From: Undaria pinnatifida
Taxonomy: Eukaryota; Sar; Phaeophyceae; Laminariales; Alariaceae
Direction: 5' to 3'
Assembly (NCBI GenBank): GCA_012845835.1
Contig: JABAKD010000030.1
Span: 12,627,580 to 12,691,579, forward strand
Length of the DNA: 64,000 nucleotides
Shown here: positions 1 through 10,900 of the stretch, piece by piece
Layout: every line of letters starts with the position of its first letter
How positions within the stretch are numbered: position 1 is the first letter of the stretch
Notes under the pieces: generated by a model
The model's database searches: none
Told to the model about the DNA's origin: nothing
What the model saw: the letters and a program-made list of their open reading frames with translations, nothing else
Program-made: the position numbers and the translations under genes

Positions 1-742
1 CATCTGCGCGTCCCAATTGCGGAGACCCGAATCCCGTTCGCGTGTTGGGTTCGACAGTTGGGTACGGCACAGCGGAGTGGTTCCGGTGCCGTGCCTCTGG
101 CGAGCGCGTCAACCACACACCGTACGTGGGGCACATGACGCCTTTGTCCACATGAGAATCGTACAGCTCGATGCCGGAGCTGAAGCGTACCGCGGCAGAG
201 ACCCACACACCCTACGTCTCCTGGGGTGCCGCCTAGGAAGGTACTGGGGCGTATCCCGCTCCGGGATCCTTCTCCTGCGGCCTTGGGGACCATCCAGATG
301 GAGGCTATCCGTTGGGTGCAATAAACCTGCCGTCGTTGATTGCACGGCTCCCCTCTCTCCGCGCGTTTACCTTTCCGCCCTTCCTCTCCCCGCCCGCCCT
401 ACTCCATGTTCTCGTCCCTCCGGTTTCCGACTAGCTCCACCACCCTCGCCATCTTCACTCTCCCTGTTAGGCTTTCCCCTCCCTTCCCCTGCCGCCACTC
501 CCATCCCCCCCCACCACCGTCCCCCATCCCCCCTTCTCTACCTCCCCTCCCCCCTCCTCCTCGCCTCCCCCCTCCCCCCTCCTCGACCTGCGGACGAGGG
601 CGGCGAGCTACCCCCTGTCCTGTCGCTTCGCCCCCTACATGCGTCGGCCCCTCTCCCCGCACGGCCTTCTCTTGTCCCCGTCCCAGGTCCTCTTGGTCGG
701 CGTCGCCTACCCTGTGGGACCGACCCCTCCCCTCTCTCGTTT
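1..742. other. GC-rich, C/T-rich region without a supported gene
   Basis: The plus strand is strongly pyrimidine-rich between about 340 and 640, with many CCCC and CTCC blocks. This keeps several frames open on both strands by composition alone. I see no conserved motif, splice pattern or repeat shared with the rest of the window. Confidence 0.4.
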
Positions 743-1387
743 CTAAGCATAGACGCTTCCGCCCCCGTTGTTGCCGTGGGAGCGACAGTCCTTGTTCGGG
801 GGGGTCTCGATTGTCCCGCTGGTGTCCCTGCGCCCCTTGCCCTGGCGGCTCGCTGTGGCAACCGAAGCCGTGCTCCCCTGCTTAGGTCGTCCCATTGGTG
901 CCGGGGCTGGGTCTCCATTCCGACTGTCAGGGCCGCCCCCTCGATCGGGTAAAGAGGCAGCGCGCGCGTCACCTGTTTCCAGCGCGTTTCGCACACCCAA
1001 GATACATACCGCGAGGCGCTCCTCCCACCCAGCGTCCAGACCCACCAGGTACTCCTGCACGTGGGGCCCGATGTAGAACCTCCAATATGGAAACCGGAGC
1101 ACGCTATCTCGGGGACGGATTGCGAACTCAGCGAGCAGCGTACGATAGCGGCCGGCAGCCGCTTCCCACCGCCTTGGACGGGGAAAATTGATGTAATCCC
1201 CCATAGGCATTCCCAGAGCGTCGCTGAACAGGGGGCACAAGAGGAACGAAGGGAATGGGCTCCTCCCATGGGCCCGAGTCACGAGCTCGAGCGTGCTGTA
1301 ACACTGGAATGCTCTGTGTAGAAGGGGGTCGGCGAACTGCACGGCGTTCACCGCCACCACGGCCCACCTCTCCCTCGACGCAGCCAT
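743..1387 (-). CDS. Uncharacterised ORF, 214 aa
   Basis: This minus-strand frame is open from an ATG at 1387 to a stop at 743. I do not recognise the family. The first 150 residues read like a folded protein rather than a compositional shadow: aromatic residues are spread evenly (for example RFPYWRFYIGPHVQEYLVGL) and there is little low complexity. The last 60 residues become Gly/Arg/Ser-rich. The frame stays open upstream of the ATG to about 1441 but without another ATG. No splice sites, zinc knuckle, signal peptide or membrane span are visible. A retroelement gag-like protein or an exon of a larger gene are both possible. Long antisense frames overlap it because the region is GC-rich, so coding status is uncertain. 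Confidence 0.35.
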   Translation of the reverse strand: MAASRERWAVVAVNAVQFADPLLHRAFQCYSTLELVTRAHGRSPFPSFLLCPLFSDALGMPMGDYINFPRPRRWEAAAGRYRTLLAEFAIRPRDSVLRFPYWRFYIGPHVQEYLVGLDAGWEERLAVCILGVRNALETGDARAASLPDRGGGPDSRNGDPAPAPMGRPKQGSTASVATASRQGKGRRDTSGTIETPPNKDCRSHGNNGGGSVYA

Positions 1388-2315
1388 GAGCAGCCCTGCA
1401 GCCAGCTCCGTCGGGCGAGGAGGTCGCCCCACCCCCCCCAACTCCGATTTGCAAACGATTCAGGACCTCGGGTTGCGATTCCCGCTAGCTTTTAGGCGTC
1501 CCACACGCTCCAGCATGCGTCGGGTGTGCACCAACCCTCTATCGGGGAACGGGATGCATACCTATCCTTCACCGAAGCTATCCAAATATATTCCAAGGTC
1601 ATATATGGCGAGGGTGCGGTATGTGCACGATGCTTCGGCCTCTCCCATATCTTTGTTTTCGCATTGGCTCGCGGCCTTCTCCTCCTCCTCTGCAGTCACT
1701 GATTGCCTATGGTGTTCGCAATACTGTTGTTGCTGTCGGCGGGTACCCCACTCCGCAGCGCCGTCAAACTGCAGAATCAGTCACGGCTATATTCCCGTGA
1801 GGCGGAACGCTCTTTGACGCGGTCCCTCAGTCCTTTTTCTTATGGCCATCACAAACCGACCATCTCCCCTCTCGTCGCCTCCCTGTACGCTAACTATGGC
1901 GCACTCCGTGTGAATAAACCGATCTAAGTGGAGATACGGTGATCTACTACTACTGTGTGTACTCCCGACAGGACCCGCACTGCGCTTCATCTTGTGACTG
2001 CTTAGAGTTCGTACCACGCCGTCGACCCAAAGGACCCTCCTCTCCTCGCCCTGTGGCACTCCCCGACAACCAGCAGGCAATTCGACCGTTGTTCTGGGTG
2101 GAGAGATAGCTCCCCTCTGGAGTCGAAGCTCAGAGGTGGCACCGGTATCTGTTATAATCTTGGCACTTTTTCTCGAGCCCCACGCCTTTTCTTAACTGAG
2201 ATTCGAGATCATATTGCGCAGCAGGGGCACTCCTACCCCCTTTTCCACTACGTACGGTGCATGCTCACATTTTTATCGAGAGAAGGGGGTTCAGTCTTTG
2301 CTTCCCTCGACGACT
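1388..2315. other. Intergenic, nothing recognised
   Basis: Mixed-composition sequence with no ORF of convincing composition. I found no match to the dispersed repeat families seen elsewhere in the window. Confidence 0.4.
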
Positions 2316-2319
2316 TGTG

Positions 2320-2590
2320 TTAAGATACGGCCTCGAAAGGCCTGTAGATATCCGAATTTGAGATCATTTGGATGGGTTTCGTATGATAAGGTTGGCGGTT
2401 TATATTCGGGGAAGTTAGGAATTAGATCGGAGGCACGCGCCTCCGATCTCAGAAGCTATCCCGGGCTCTGGTGGAAACGAATAAAGCTACATCTCTACGA
2501 AGGAACGAAAGTGAGTACTCTCCGAGGACCTACCCAATTGGCAGACCTGCAGGGGGCACTCTGTGTCCCCCACCTATTAATTTCACAAGT
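2320..2590 (+). repeat. Dispersed repeat A, copy 1
   Basis: About 270 bp closely resembling 17305-17570. Shared landmarks in order are AAGATACGGCCT near the start, GGATGGGTTTCGTATG, GGGGCTCTGGTGGAA-like text, and TCTCCGAGGACCT near the end. This copy differs by small indels. It contains the short hairpin GGAGGCACGCGCCTCC, which is absent from the other copy. It runs directly into the tRNA-like element that follows. Confidence 0.8.
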
Positions 2591-2895
2591 GGCGTCGTCG
2601 GCAGGACCATGGGTTTTTGGGTCGTGGGTTCGATCCCCACATCCACCATAATAAACTTTTTCAGATTTTCCCATGGCGAACTTGAAAAATACTCTCCCCG
2701 GTATACCCAGGAAATGAAGCGGCTTGGATATATTGACAGGTCCGCCCGTATATCCGGCCGACCTGGTATCCCGCCGTTTCAGGGGGGAAGAGCGTTATAA
2801 GGCTTAGTTTGGGTAAGCTATTGGTTAACCTTTTGCAAGTGGTCAAACGGACTAATACCCTTCTAACAACCTTAACACTTGCCCCATCGAAGGGT
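2590..2895 (+). repeat. tRNA-derived SINE-like element, copy 1
   Basis: The first 60 bp look like a tRNA-derived head. TGGCGTCGTCGG matches the RNA polymerase III A box at 11 of 12 positions. About 35 bp later GGGTTCGATCCCC matches the B box, followed by a CCACATCCACCA acceptor-like 3' end. The body (CCATGGCGAACTTGAAAAAT, then ATAAGGCTTAGTTTGGGTAA) is repeated at 33480-33840. It is not an intact tRNA: the 5' acceptor strand and anticodon arm do not fold convincingly. Confidence 0.65.
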
Positions 2896-4935
2896 GAATA
2901 TATGACGCGTGTTCTGCGTGTCAACTTTTGCACAACAAAAGCTCCTCTGAGAGCCTCGATTTAGTTCGAAAGAACGTTGTTCTTGTGAATGCTACTGTCA
3001 GGGGTCGTCGTCTCAGTATTACATACCAGTATACAACACGTGACGCGTGTCGCGAGCAAACCACCTGTACCTCTATCTGCAAGCCTACAAGTATAGACTA
3101 GGCCAGCGGCCATCGTACCAGCAGCAAGGTTATGTACGCAGCGCAGCGATCCGAGATGCAACATGCAGCCAGCTGCAAGTGTTGCCGGGTACGTACCTGG
3201 TATCAAGTCTACGATATATCTATCTGTAGTCTACGATCTACAGTCTACGATCTATGATCTACGATCTACGATCCACCGATCAATCAATGACGAAACGTGA
3301 CTTTTTTTGCCGACGGTTTCACCAATTTAATTTTTGGATTTTATACTGCGTTGTACGGGCATAGTCTAGACTATACTTTTAATGTTGGGCGTTGGGCACG
3401 AGCAGGGCGACGCGATCATGCCGCCGGCGCCATCGAATGGCAAGCACTTGTCGATCAAAACCTGTAGCGTCGATTGGAGAACTGACCGGCGACCCACCAT
3501 GATGTAATACTGGATGATGTAATACTGGATGGTGTAATACTGGATGTATGATGTAATGCTACTGGCCTTTTGACGGGGGAGAAGAGGCGCCCACACACCA
3601 ACAACAACAGGTGAGTTGCGCTCAACTAGTTGACAGTAGTTTCGCATGCACGACTGTATACAGACCGTTCCTTGGCGTGCAAGCAATCATGTTACTCGTA
3701 CGACGGTCATCTCCGCTCAGCGTCGTTCATGTTGTCCGCGTTGATCAATTTAGTGTGATCGAAGCCGCGCACCTGGAAAGGATTCATGGTCACAAGTTCA
3801 AGAACAAACGAGCCAAGTATCCCGTCCCAAAAACTGGCAAGCACGCGCAAACCAATTAATTGCAGTTGAAGTGTTCATCAAGTCCTTATTAATAGTGTGC
3901 AGCGCGAATGCCGTACGCATGATGCGCATATTGTTAGCTCAGCTCGGACACTCTAAATGTGTCATCGTCCAGCCGGCAGCAGTCTGGGATGCTTCTTGTC
4001 GCCAATGCCGCAATCGTCGTGTTTTCCCTCAGAAGCCCCAGCAGAGTTTATAATAGGTACAGTAGGGGGATGGCATGAATGATCGGAACAAGCGCTGCAT
4101 TTTTTCAGCCGGCAAAAGGAATAACAAAAAAACGTAGGAGGACTGTGGGAGTACAGCGTGTGTATCAGAGGTGCACCATGCCACTTTTTGAGGGAAGAAA
4201 AAGGGCCATAATCCCGCCTGTTTGGGGCAGCGCTGGCCATAGGGATTGCAACCCTTGAGTAGATCCGAGATCCAGGCTTAACCTCCAAATTGGATACACT
4301 ATCGGAGATGCATCGTACTAGCCACTGAGATATGCGATCAGCGCTGACTGCACACAGCTCAGAGGTTTGGTGTTCCTTCAATGGGGCGCCCAATGCTGTA
4401 ATCGTCATGCCCATTTATTTGTCATGTTTTTTGTTTCCCCAGTGCTGACTGCACAGCTTACGAGTAGCGGTCGCGGCGCATCCCTTATACTAAGAGTGTG
4501 CCTAATGCCGTGGACTTATCGTCGTGCCTTTTCGTAATGTTTTCTGTTTCCCTTCGAGCCCCCCAAGGGTCATAGTAGTAGGATGACTAGACTAGCCAGT
4601 TTTGTTGTGTTAATTTTCCGATTTAATACCTGGTACTTGTACCTGGGAACTTATTTTAGTATTTTTGCCCTCAGACAACGCGATATCGGTGTAGCGTAGG
4701 TGCCGCTCCGATAAAAATCAAATATCCTTCCGTAAAGCAGCCCAGCACCTCTTCTGCGAATCTCCGCCAACCATTTCCCGATACACCCTTGCCCACACAT
4801 CTTTTCATTTTTAGCTACCCAAACCAAGTACTCCGTATAATTTGACCTATTCCTCGTTAACGTGTCATTCCTAACGTCGTTTTCGTCCTCCGAAAAAGCC
4901 CTACAAAGGGACTATCAGGAGGACCATAGGCGCGC
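2896..4935. other. Intergenic region upstream of the EF-hand-like gene
   Basis: No coding sequence is supported here. At 3228-3285 there is a short run of CTACGAT heptamers, and at 3500-3555 a TGATGTAATACTGGA tandem. An in-frame TAG lies six bases before the ATG at 4936, so the next gene does not extend into this region without an extra upstream exon. No TATA box or other promoter element stands out. Confidence 0.5.
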
Positions 4936-7900
4936 ATGGTAGCCGAGGGAGGAAATCGCCGTCGAGAGGGGAACAGGGAGAAGGGCAAGAGGCATCGCCA
5001 CTCGTCGAGCTCTCGCGAGGAGTACGACGATGACGAGGATGATGAAGACGACGGTACACGGGAGACCAAAGGACCACCTTCGAAGTTTAAGCTGTCTGGA
5101 GACGACACGGGCAGCGGCATTGACTACAACGTTCTAGACGAAGAATCTTGGCAGAAGTTGGAGATCTACTGCAAGGTGGCTATACTTTCGGGATATACAC
5201 CGCTCCACCTCCACAGTAGTAGACTACTGCCGTAACAGTACTTACTACGGCACCACTGCTGTAAATCGCTCGACAAGCAGTGTTTAAAGGAGCAGGTCGT
5301 TTGAGGACGACTGCCCCAATGCCGTTGGTTGTCAGATGATGAATGGTGACTGTCTTTAGGTTACCCGACCGTGACTGTCGTCCTCGGCATGGCGGCGGTA
5401 TTTGGGGCCTAGCTCGAGCTACTATCTTCAACAGTACGTGCCATGCCGTCCGCATACAAAGGTAACATCAAGGTGCTATGTTTCGAGAGATCAGTTGCGA
5501 CTTGGGCACTGAGCCCACAGCGTACCATTTATGAGCTTGTTACCACCTTGCCGGCAGAGGTCTTGCTTGGGTTCAGAGGATCGATAGATCTGCTGCCGAC
5601 CACCACGCTGCTACCATACCCCTTTGTAGGGGCGCTCATACCAAACTTTCACAGTCCGAGAAACGCCCCAACACTCCCGCCACCAAATGGCAGTGTACGT
5701 TATCTGAACAGTAACGATCGATTCGTGTTCTCCCCTTCTGCTGTGAACGAACGCAGAAATGGGGCATCAAGCAGGCGCACTTGGAGTCTGTCTACTCAAG
5801 ATTTGCGCGCACCATCATCCGCACAGAGCACCTGGATTTCACCTCCAAGCCGCAGTTCCACGCCAGCCTCGACTTCCTTGCCGTGAGGGCCATTTCCGAA
5901 CGAGTTTTTTCGCGCCCCCCCCCCCCCCCCCCCCCCGCCCTTCCCACCTACTGTAATACATTTTGCGTTTTTGCTGGGCTCCCTCCCTTTTCTCGTTACT
6001 CAGAACCAGAGTCACATAGCCCACACCCCCAAGCCGCCCCTGTACATTGCATTGTATCATGCTATCAAACCAAGCTGTGATGTCATAATCGATAGTGGCG
6101 CAAGACGTGCCTGTGTGGGGGGCCACAGCAAACGAACGGTAACAGCAGCGTGACCAGTGTAACGTGCACCAGTTTGAGACACCCCGGCACTGGCATCAGA
6201 CGGCCAAAGAGGAAGAAGATAAGAGAAACAAACAATAAAAAGATCACCCATATAGTCTAGTATATTACAAGTACCAACAACGCAGCTTGCAAAGATGAGT
6301 ATTGACCTGAAATTCGTCGAACTCACGGCTGACGTCCTTAATTTTTTTTTTATAAAATCGCTTTATGCCACTCTACGGGAGAAGCGTAATGAGCGCCCAA
6401 ATTTCGGAGGTGTCTCTATTAGGAGTAGGAACGGTGCTGCGCGTCTCCAAAGAGGTTCGTAGTCCGTTGTCAAATAGCTCTGGCAAGCAACAAACGAGTA
6501 CGCTCTCCCCGCTTCCCCCACGCTTCTATCCCGCTGTGCTGTATGCGCCAACCAAAATATCCCACAGTATGCGTCAACCAAAATATCCGGCGTTCGCACG
6601 TCCATCATTCTACGTATTGCATGTGTGCTACTATAGACGGGCCAGCACCTGAATTTTCCGGCGAGGGAACGTGCCCCCAAGTATGGCTTCAAAACTTTAC
6701 AGTGCTGATTACGCGTGCTGGCTTACCGTCCGAACACACTTCTTATTGATACCGGTAGGACGAGTTCATGGCAACTGCCGGGGAGTTTTCCGCCCAAATC
6801 TTCATCCAGACATGGTTTTTACGGCCGAAGAGGGGTCTCCCATCGCCGGTGGACAGGCGGTGTGTCGATTTCGCTCGCTTGGTGATCATGTGCTGCGACC
6901 TGGCCCGCCTCGGGGACTATGAACTCCTTGTGAACTTCTGGGCCTGCGTGCTGCACAGGTAAGCTGCAAGCTGCAATCTACATCTGAAAACGCACCGAGA
7001 TACTGGTCCACAGGCTGTATTTCATATTGTGGGCCTGCGTTCTGCATAGGTAACCTCCAAGTTATGTATTTTTTTTTTTTTTTATTTTTTTTTAGCACAC
7101 TTTCACTTTCCAGCTTCTGGACAAGCCGTGGTCACAGGTGTCATCCCTTCTCCTCCCCGGTTCTTGCCTTCAATTTTTATCGCGCATAGGGTTCAGCAGT
7201 CCCACTGCTCGTCGATTGTTCATCGAATGTTGCTAACTCACGCTCTCGCGCTTTCCGCAAGTCAATTTGTCCACAAGAAAAAGTCCCAACGAATTTATTC
7301 GAGTATGCACTCGGCGGGGCTCGAACTCACGAAACTGACCTATACCAGGCTGGAGGATAACCTGATACGCCACCGGGGCGACCGGTTGCAATGTATACAC
7401 AGTACCGACTCTATACAAATCAACCGGTATGCTGGTCCATCGCTGCGTTTGCTATCTTGAGAAAGGATGTACTACGCACAAACGTTGCGAGAATAAATCG
7501 CTCCCAGGTTTGCGTTTTCCGGAAATCCCGCGGGCTAAGATTTTGGTGCGGCTTTTTCTCATGAACGAGCCTCTAACTTTGCCGACAGTTGCAAAATACG
7601 TATAATGCGCGGTTCGGTACATACAATGCGCGGTTCGGTGGTCGTGTTTTCGACCCGACCCGTCCGTGCAATCGCGTCGGGAGCCGTGCGGGCACCACAC
7701 GCCAGTCGAAAGGATTAGGATTGTGCACCGGTTGCCCGAGGGCGACGCGTGAGGTGGATCACCCAATACCGATGATTCTGCCTACCATTTGCCCTTTGGC
7801 AATGTGCACAGCATTACGAGGATGCCGTTTTACAGGGTCTGGATAAAGCACCCGTACGTGTGTACCGGAGAAGGGGCATTTCGGTGGTCGAGGCCACACC

Positions 7901-10900
7901 CACTTGCCTACGTCGTCAAACGATACGATTGTATAGGCTAGTCGATAGAGTGCTGCTACACGAAGTTTTTCCTGCGGACGGTTTCGTTGAACCGATGTGG
8001 TCTCTTGCTATTCCTGTGTCTTGTGTCGGGACCCTCGATGATCGCACCTAGGTTCGGCCAGCTTCTCCCCAACGGCGCCATCGATTTGGACACCGTCCTC
8101 AACACCGAGCTAGTGCAAGAAGTCATCGCAGTCATACACACTACCTCCGATAAAAACGTCGACCTCTTGGTCAAAATCCTTACTGCCGAAGCCAAGGAAA
8201 AGCCGGCTCCAGGGAATGCAATACCGGAGGCACAGGGGGACGCCACAGCGGGGGTGCCCGAACATGGTATAGCGGGAGCACGGGAAGAGGAGGGAGAGCG
8301 GGGACGGGAGGCCAGGCAGGGAGGGGTCACGCGGGGTCGGCGATACCTGAGCCTGCGGAATGTCCTTCGGTTTAGCTTTCAGCAGCCACCCTTGTTCTTC
8401 CCCGTGGTGCAGTTTCAGCGTTTTCTCCGATCGAAGATTATCGGTGAGACCCAAACTTGATCTGTGGTGCGATATGTACCAAACGCTCTTTGTCGTCGCC
8501 ATCAACTTTTCTCTTTCCACGTCCTACCTGGTGCAAGGCAAGATTTGTTGCGCCCCCGGCTAAAGCAACGGGCAAGGAGGGCATATAAGCCTTAGATTAG
8601 CTTCGAAAAAATGGTTGGAATATGGTTGGCGGTAGCCCTGGTCGTGTAATCCTCAATCGGACCGCCCGGAAACACTCCACACCTCGGACAGATGACGATG
8701 TGAATCATACAGACCATATAGACCATCTAGATCATCTAGATCATCTAGATCATCTAGATCATATAGATCATATAGATCATATAGATCATATAGATCATAT
8801 AGATCATATGGATCATATAGATCATATAGATCACATATATCATATAGATCGTATAGATCATATAGATCATATAGATAATACATACCATATCTATCATATA
8901 GATCGTGTAGATCACCTCTATCGTGTACAGTAGATCCGGTATCTGTCATTATGGGATGTTGTGCAGGATCTGTACACAAAGAATACAGATCCAACCTTGG
9001 AAGGCTTCTGATAGATCATGCAGATCGTACGGCTCCCAGCTGGTAACATGGTAACGTGGCAACATGAGCTAGACCATACATATTTTCCCGAAATGTTTAG
9101 ATCGTCAAGCGGGGATCGGTGATCTATCCAAACGAAAACGTACCTGGTAATGAATACCCGGTACTTTTTGTGGATTACCAAGCAACTCGTCGAAAATGGG
9201 CCGAGTTGTAAGTAGCCGTACTGATGGACCGACGCCTCCTACCTGCCATTCTCGTCCTTCGTATGATCGGATCATATCCCAGGAAGCCGGTACTGGCTTC
9301 GGCGACGAAAGCCTGCGGTGGATCGCGGTGTCGACCTTCGGGCATCCCTCGGACTGTCAGACGCCTACCACGATATGTTCGATCGCATACGGAGTCGACA
9401 CGATGCCTGGGCGGTCGCTACCGGCCAGCTGCTCTTGCACGCCTTGGAAGCGCGCACGGCGGCTCCCTGTTGCGAGCATAGGTCGGTAGGAGGAGAAAGA
9501 GGGGAAGGAGGAAGGGGCAATGGAGGGATGGGGAAGAGAGGAGGAGGAGGAGGAGGAGGAGGAGGAGGAGGAGGAGGGGGAGGGGGGGGAGAAGGAGGAA
9601 GTGGAGGAGGAGCAGGAGGAGCAGGAGGAGCAGGAGGAGCAGGAGGAGGAGGAGGAGCAGGAGCTGAAGCAGGAGGAGAAAGAGGAGGAGGAGGAGGAGG
9701 AGGAGTAGAAAGAGAAGGTGCAAGGAGGCGAGGAGAAGGAAGAGGAAACGACGGAGGAGAAAAAGACGACTGCGAAGATTTGGGAGTCAAACAATCCAGG
9801 CGATTGCTGGAAAACTGCCTCAGCATTCCGAAATGGTGGGTTGTGGGGCGCTTGGCCAGTCAGATAACCGCCGGCATGAGCAGGCGGCGCCGCTCGGTCG
9901 GTATTTTACTTAGTATCATATAGAGCTTCAAAAACACTGAAGAAACGTGGCCTCCTTGTTCTCTTGGTGACGAAGGACTCGATCACCCCGGGACGGTCGA
10001 CACATGCGAGCCCAGTTTGCATCCGTACAGCCCGAATCATTTTAAAGGTTCAAACGCTGGTTGTAGGTTGAGCTCACTTCCACGGGTAATTAATTCTGCT
10101 TGCGACTGCGGTGCCTGTGTCTCATATTGAGTACCTTTTGGACTGTCTGTTTCACCCATCCTGTCCTATGGAGGCTCATACGAATTCAGCAATGATAGGT
10201 TTGTTTACAGGAACAGTAGCCGGGGATTACTCTGCATTTTTTGCAAAATTTAAGTCACGGCTTTTTGTCTTCTGCACCTTTTTTTTCTATTTCATTGGGT
10301 GCCTTATGATTGTTGGCACACAATCTATACGTAGCGCGTTCTACTTTCAAAGGGTCATTTCCTGTGCATCGACACACGTCACGAGTGGGGAGGGCCTGAA
10401 ATTAAATGCTCCGAGACCTCTCTCATGATGAGGGGATTTATGCCGCACCGTACATGAATCATTAGTTGAGAAAAATGACGGTGGAAACCTGGTGCGGCCT
10501 ATCATAGGACACCGTGAAAATCAACCCCTTTTGGAGCCCAACTACAGCAACAAAGCATGGCAAGGCAAGCGTGGTCTAATCGACCGTCTTTCATGGTGCG
10601 AGCACGCCGGTACAAGCAGTATGATGGTATGATGCGCAGGGCGCGTGTCGTGCTCCTCCTTGCGTTGCCGTTCGCACACTGCATCCGGACATCCCTGGCT
10701 ACTTTTTGTATGAGCGATGTCGTATTCGTAACTTTTTTTTCGACGTTTTCCTCATGTCAAGTCCCAAGGGGGGGCGTTAATTAGTGTCAAGCTTTAACCC
10801 TGCACCAAGCGGTATCGTACTTCTTCGCGCGAGGGTAGCCCCGTCACACATCATTTGTCCAAGTGTGTATATATATGTGTATATGATGTTGTCAAACGTG

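Noticed and set aside
17..952. 311-aa plus-strand open frame at the window start
   Set aside because: Its middle is a proline/serine/leucine run produced by a C/T-rich tract. It lies antisense to a more protein-like frame and has no motif.
2590..2650. Candidate tRNA gene with CCACCA end
   Set aside because: The B box and an A-box-like match are present, but no cloverleaf can be drawn. The same block recurs with a shared body, so it is a SINE head.
9357..9794. Poly-Ser, poly-Pro and poly-Leu frames antisense to the GGA tract
   Set aside because: Compositional shadows of exon 5 of the EF-hand-like gene.
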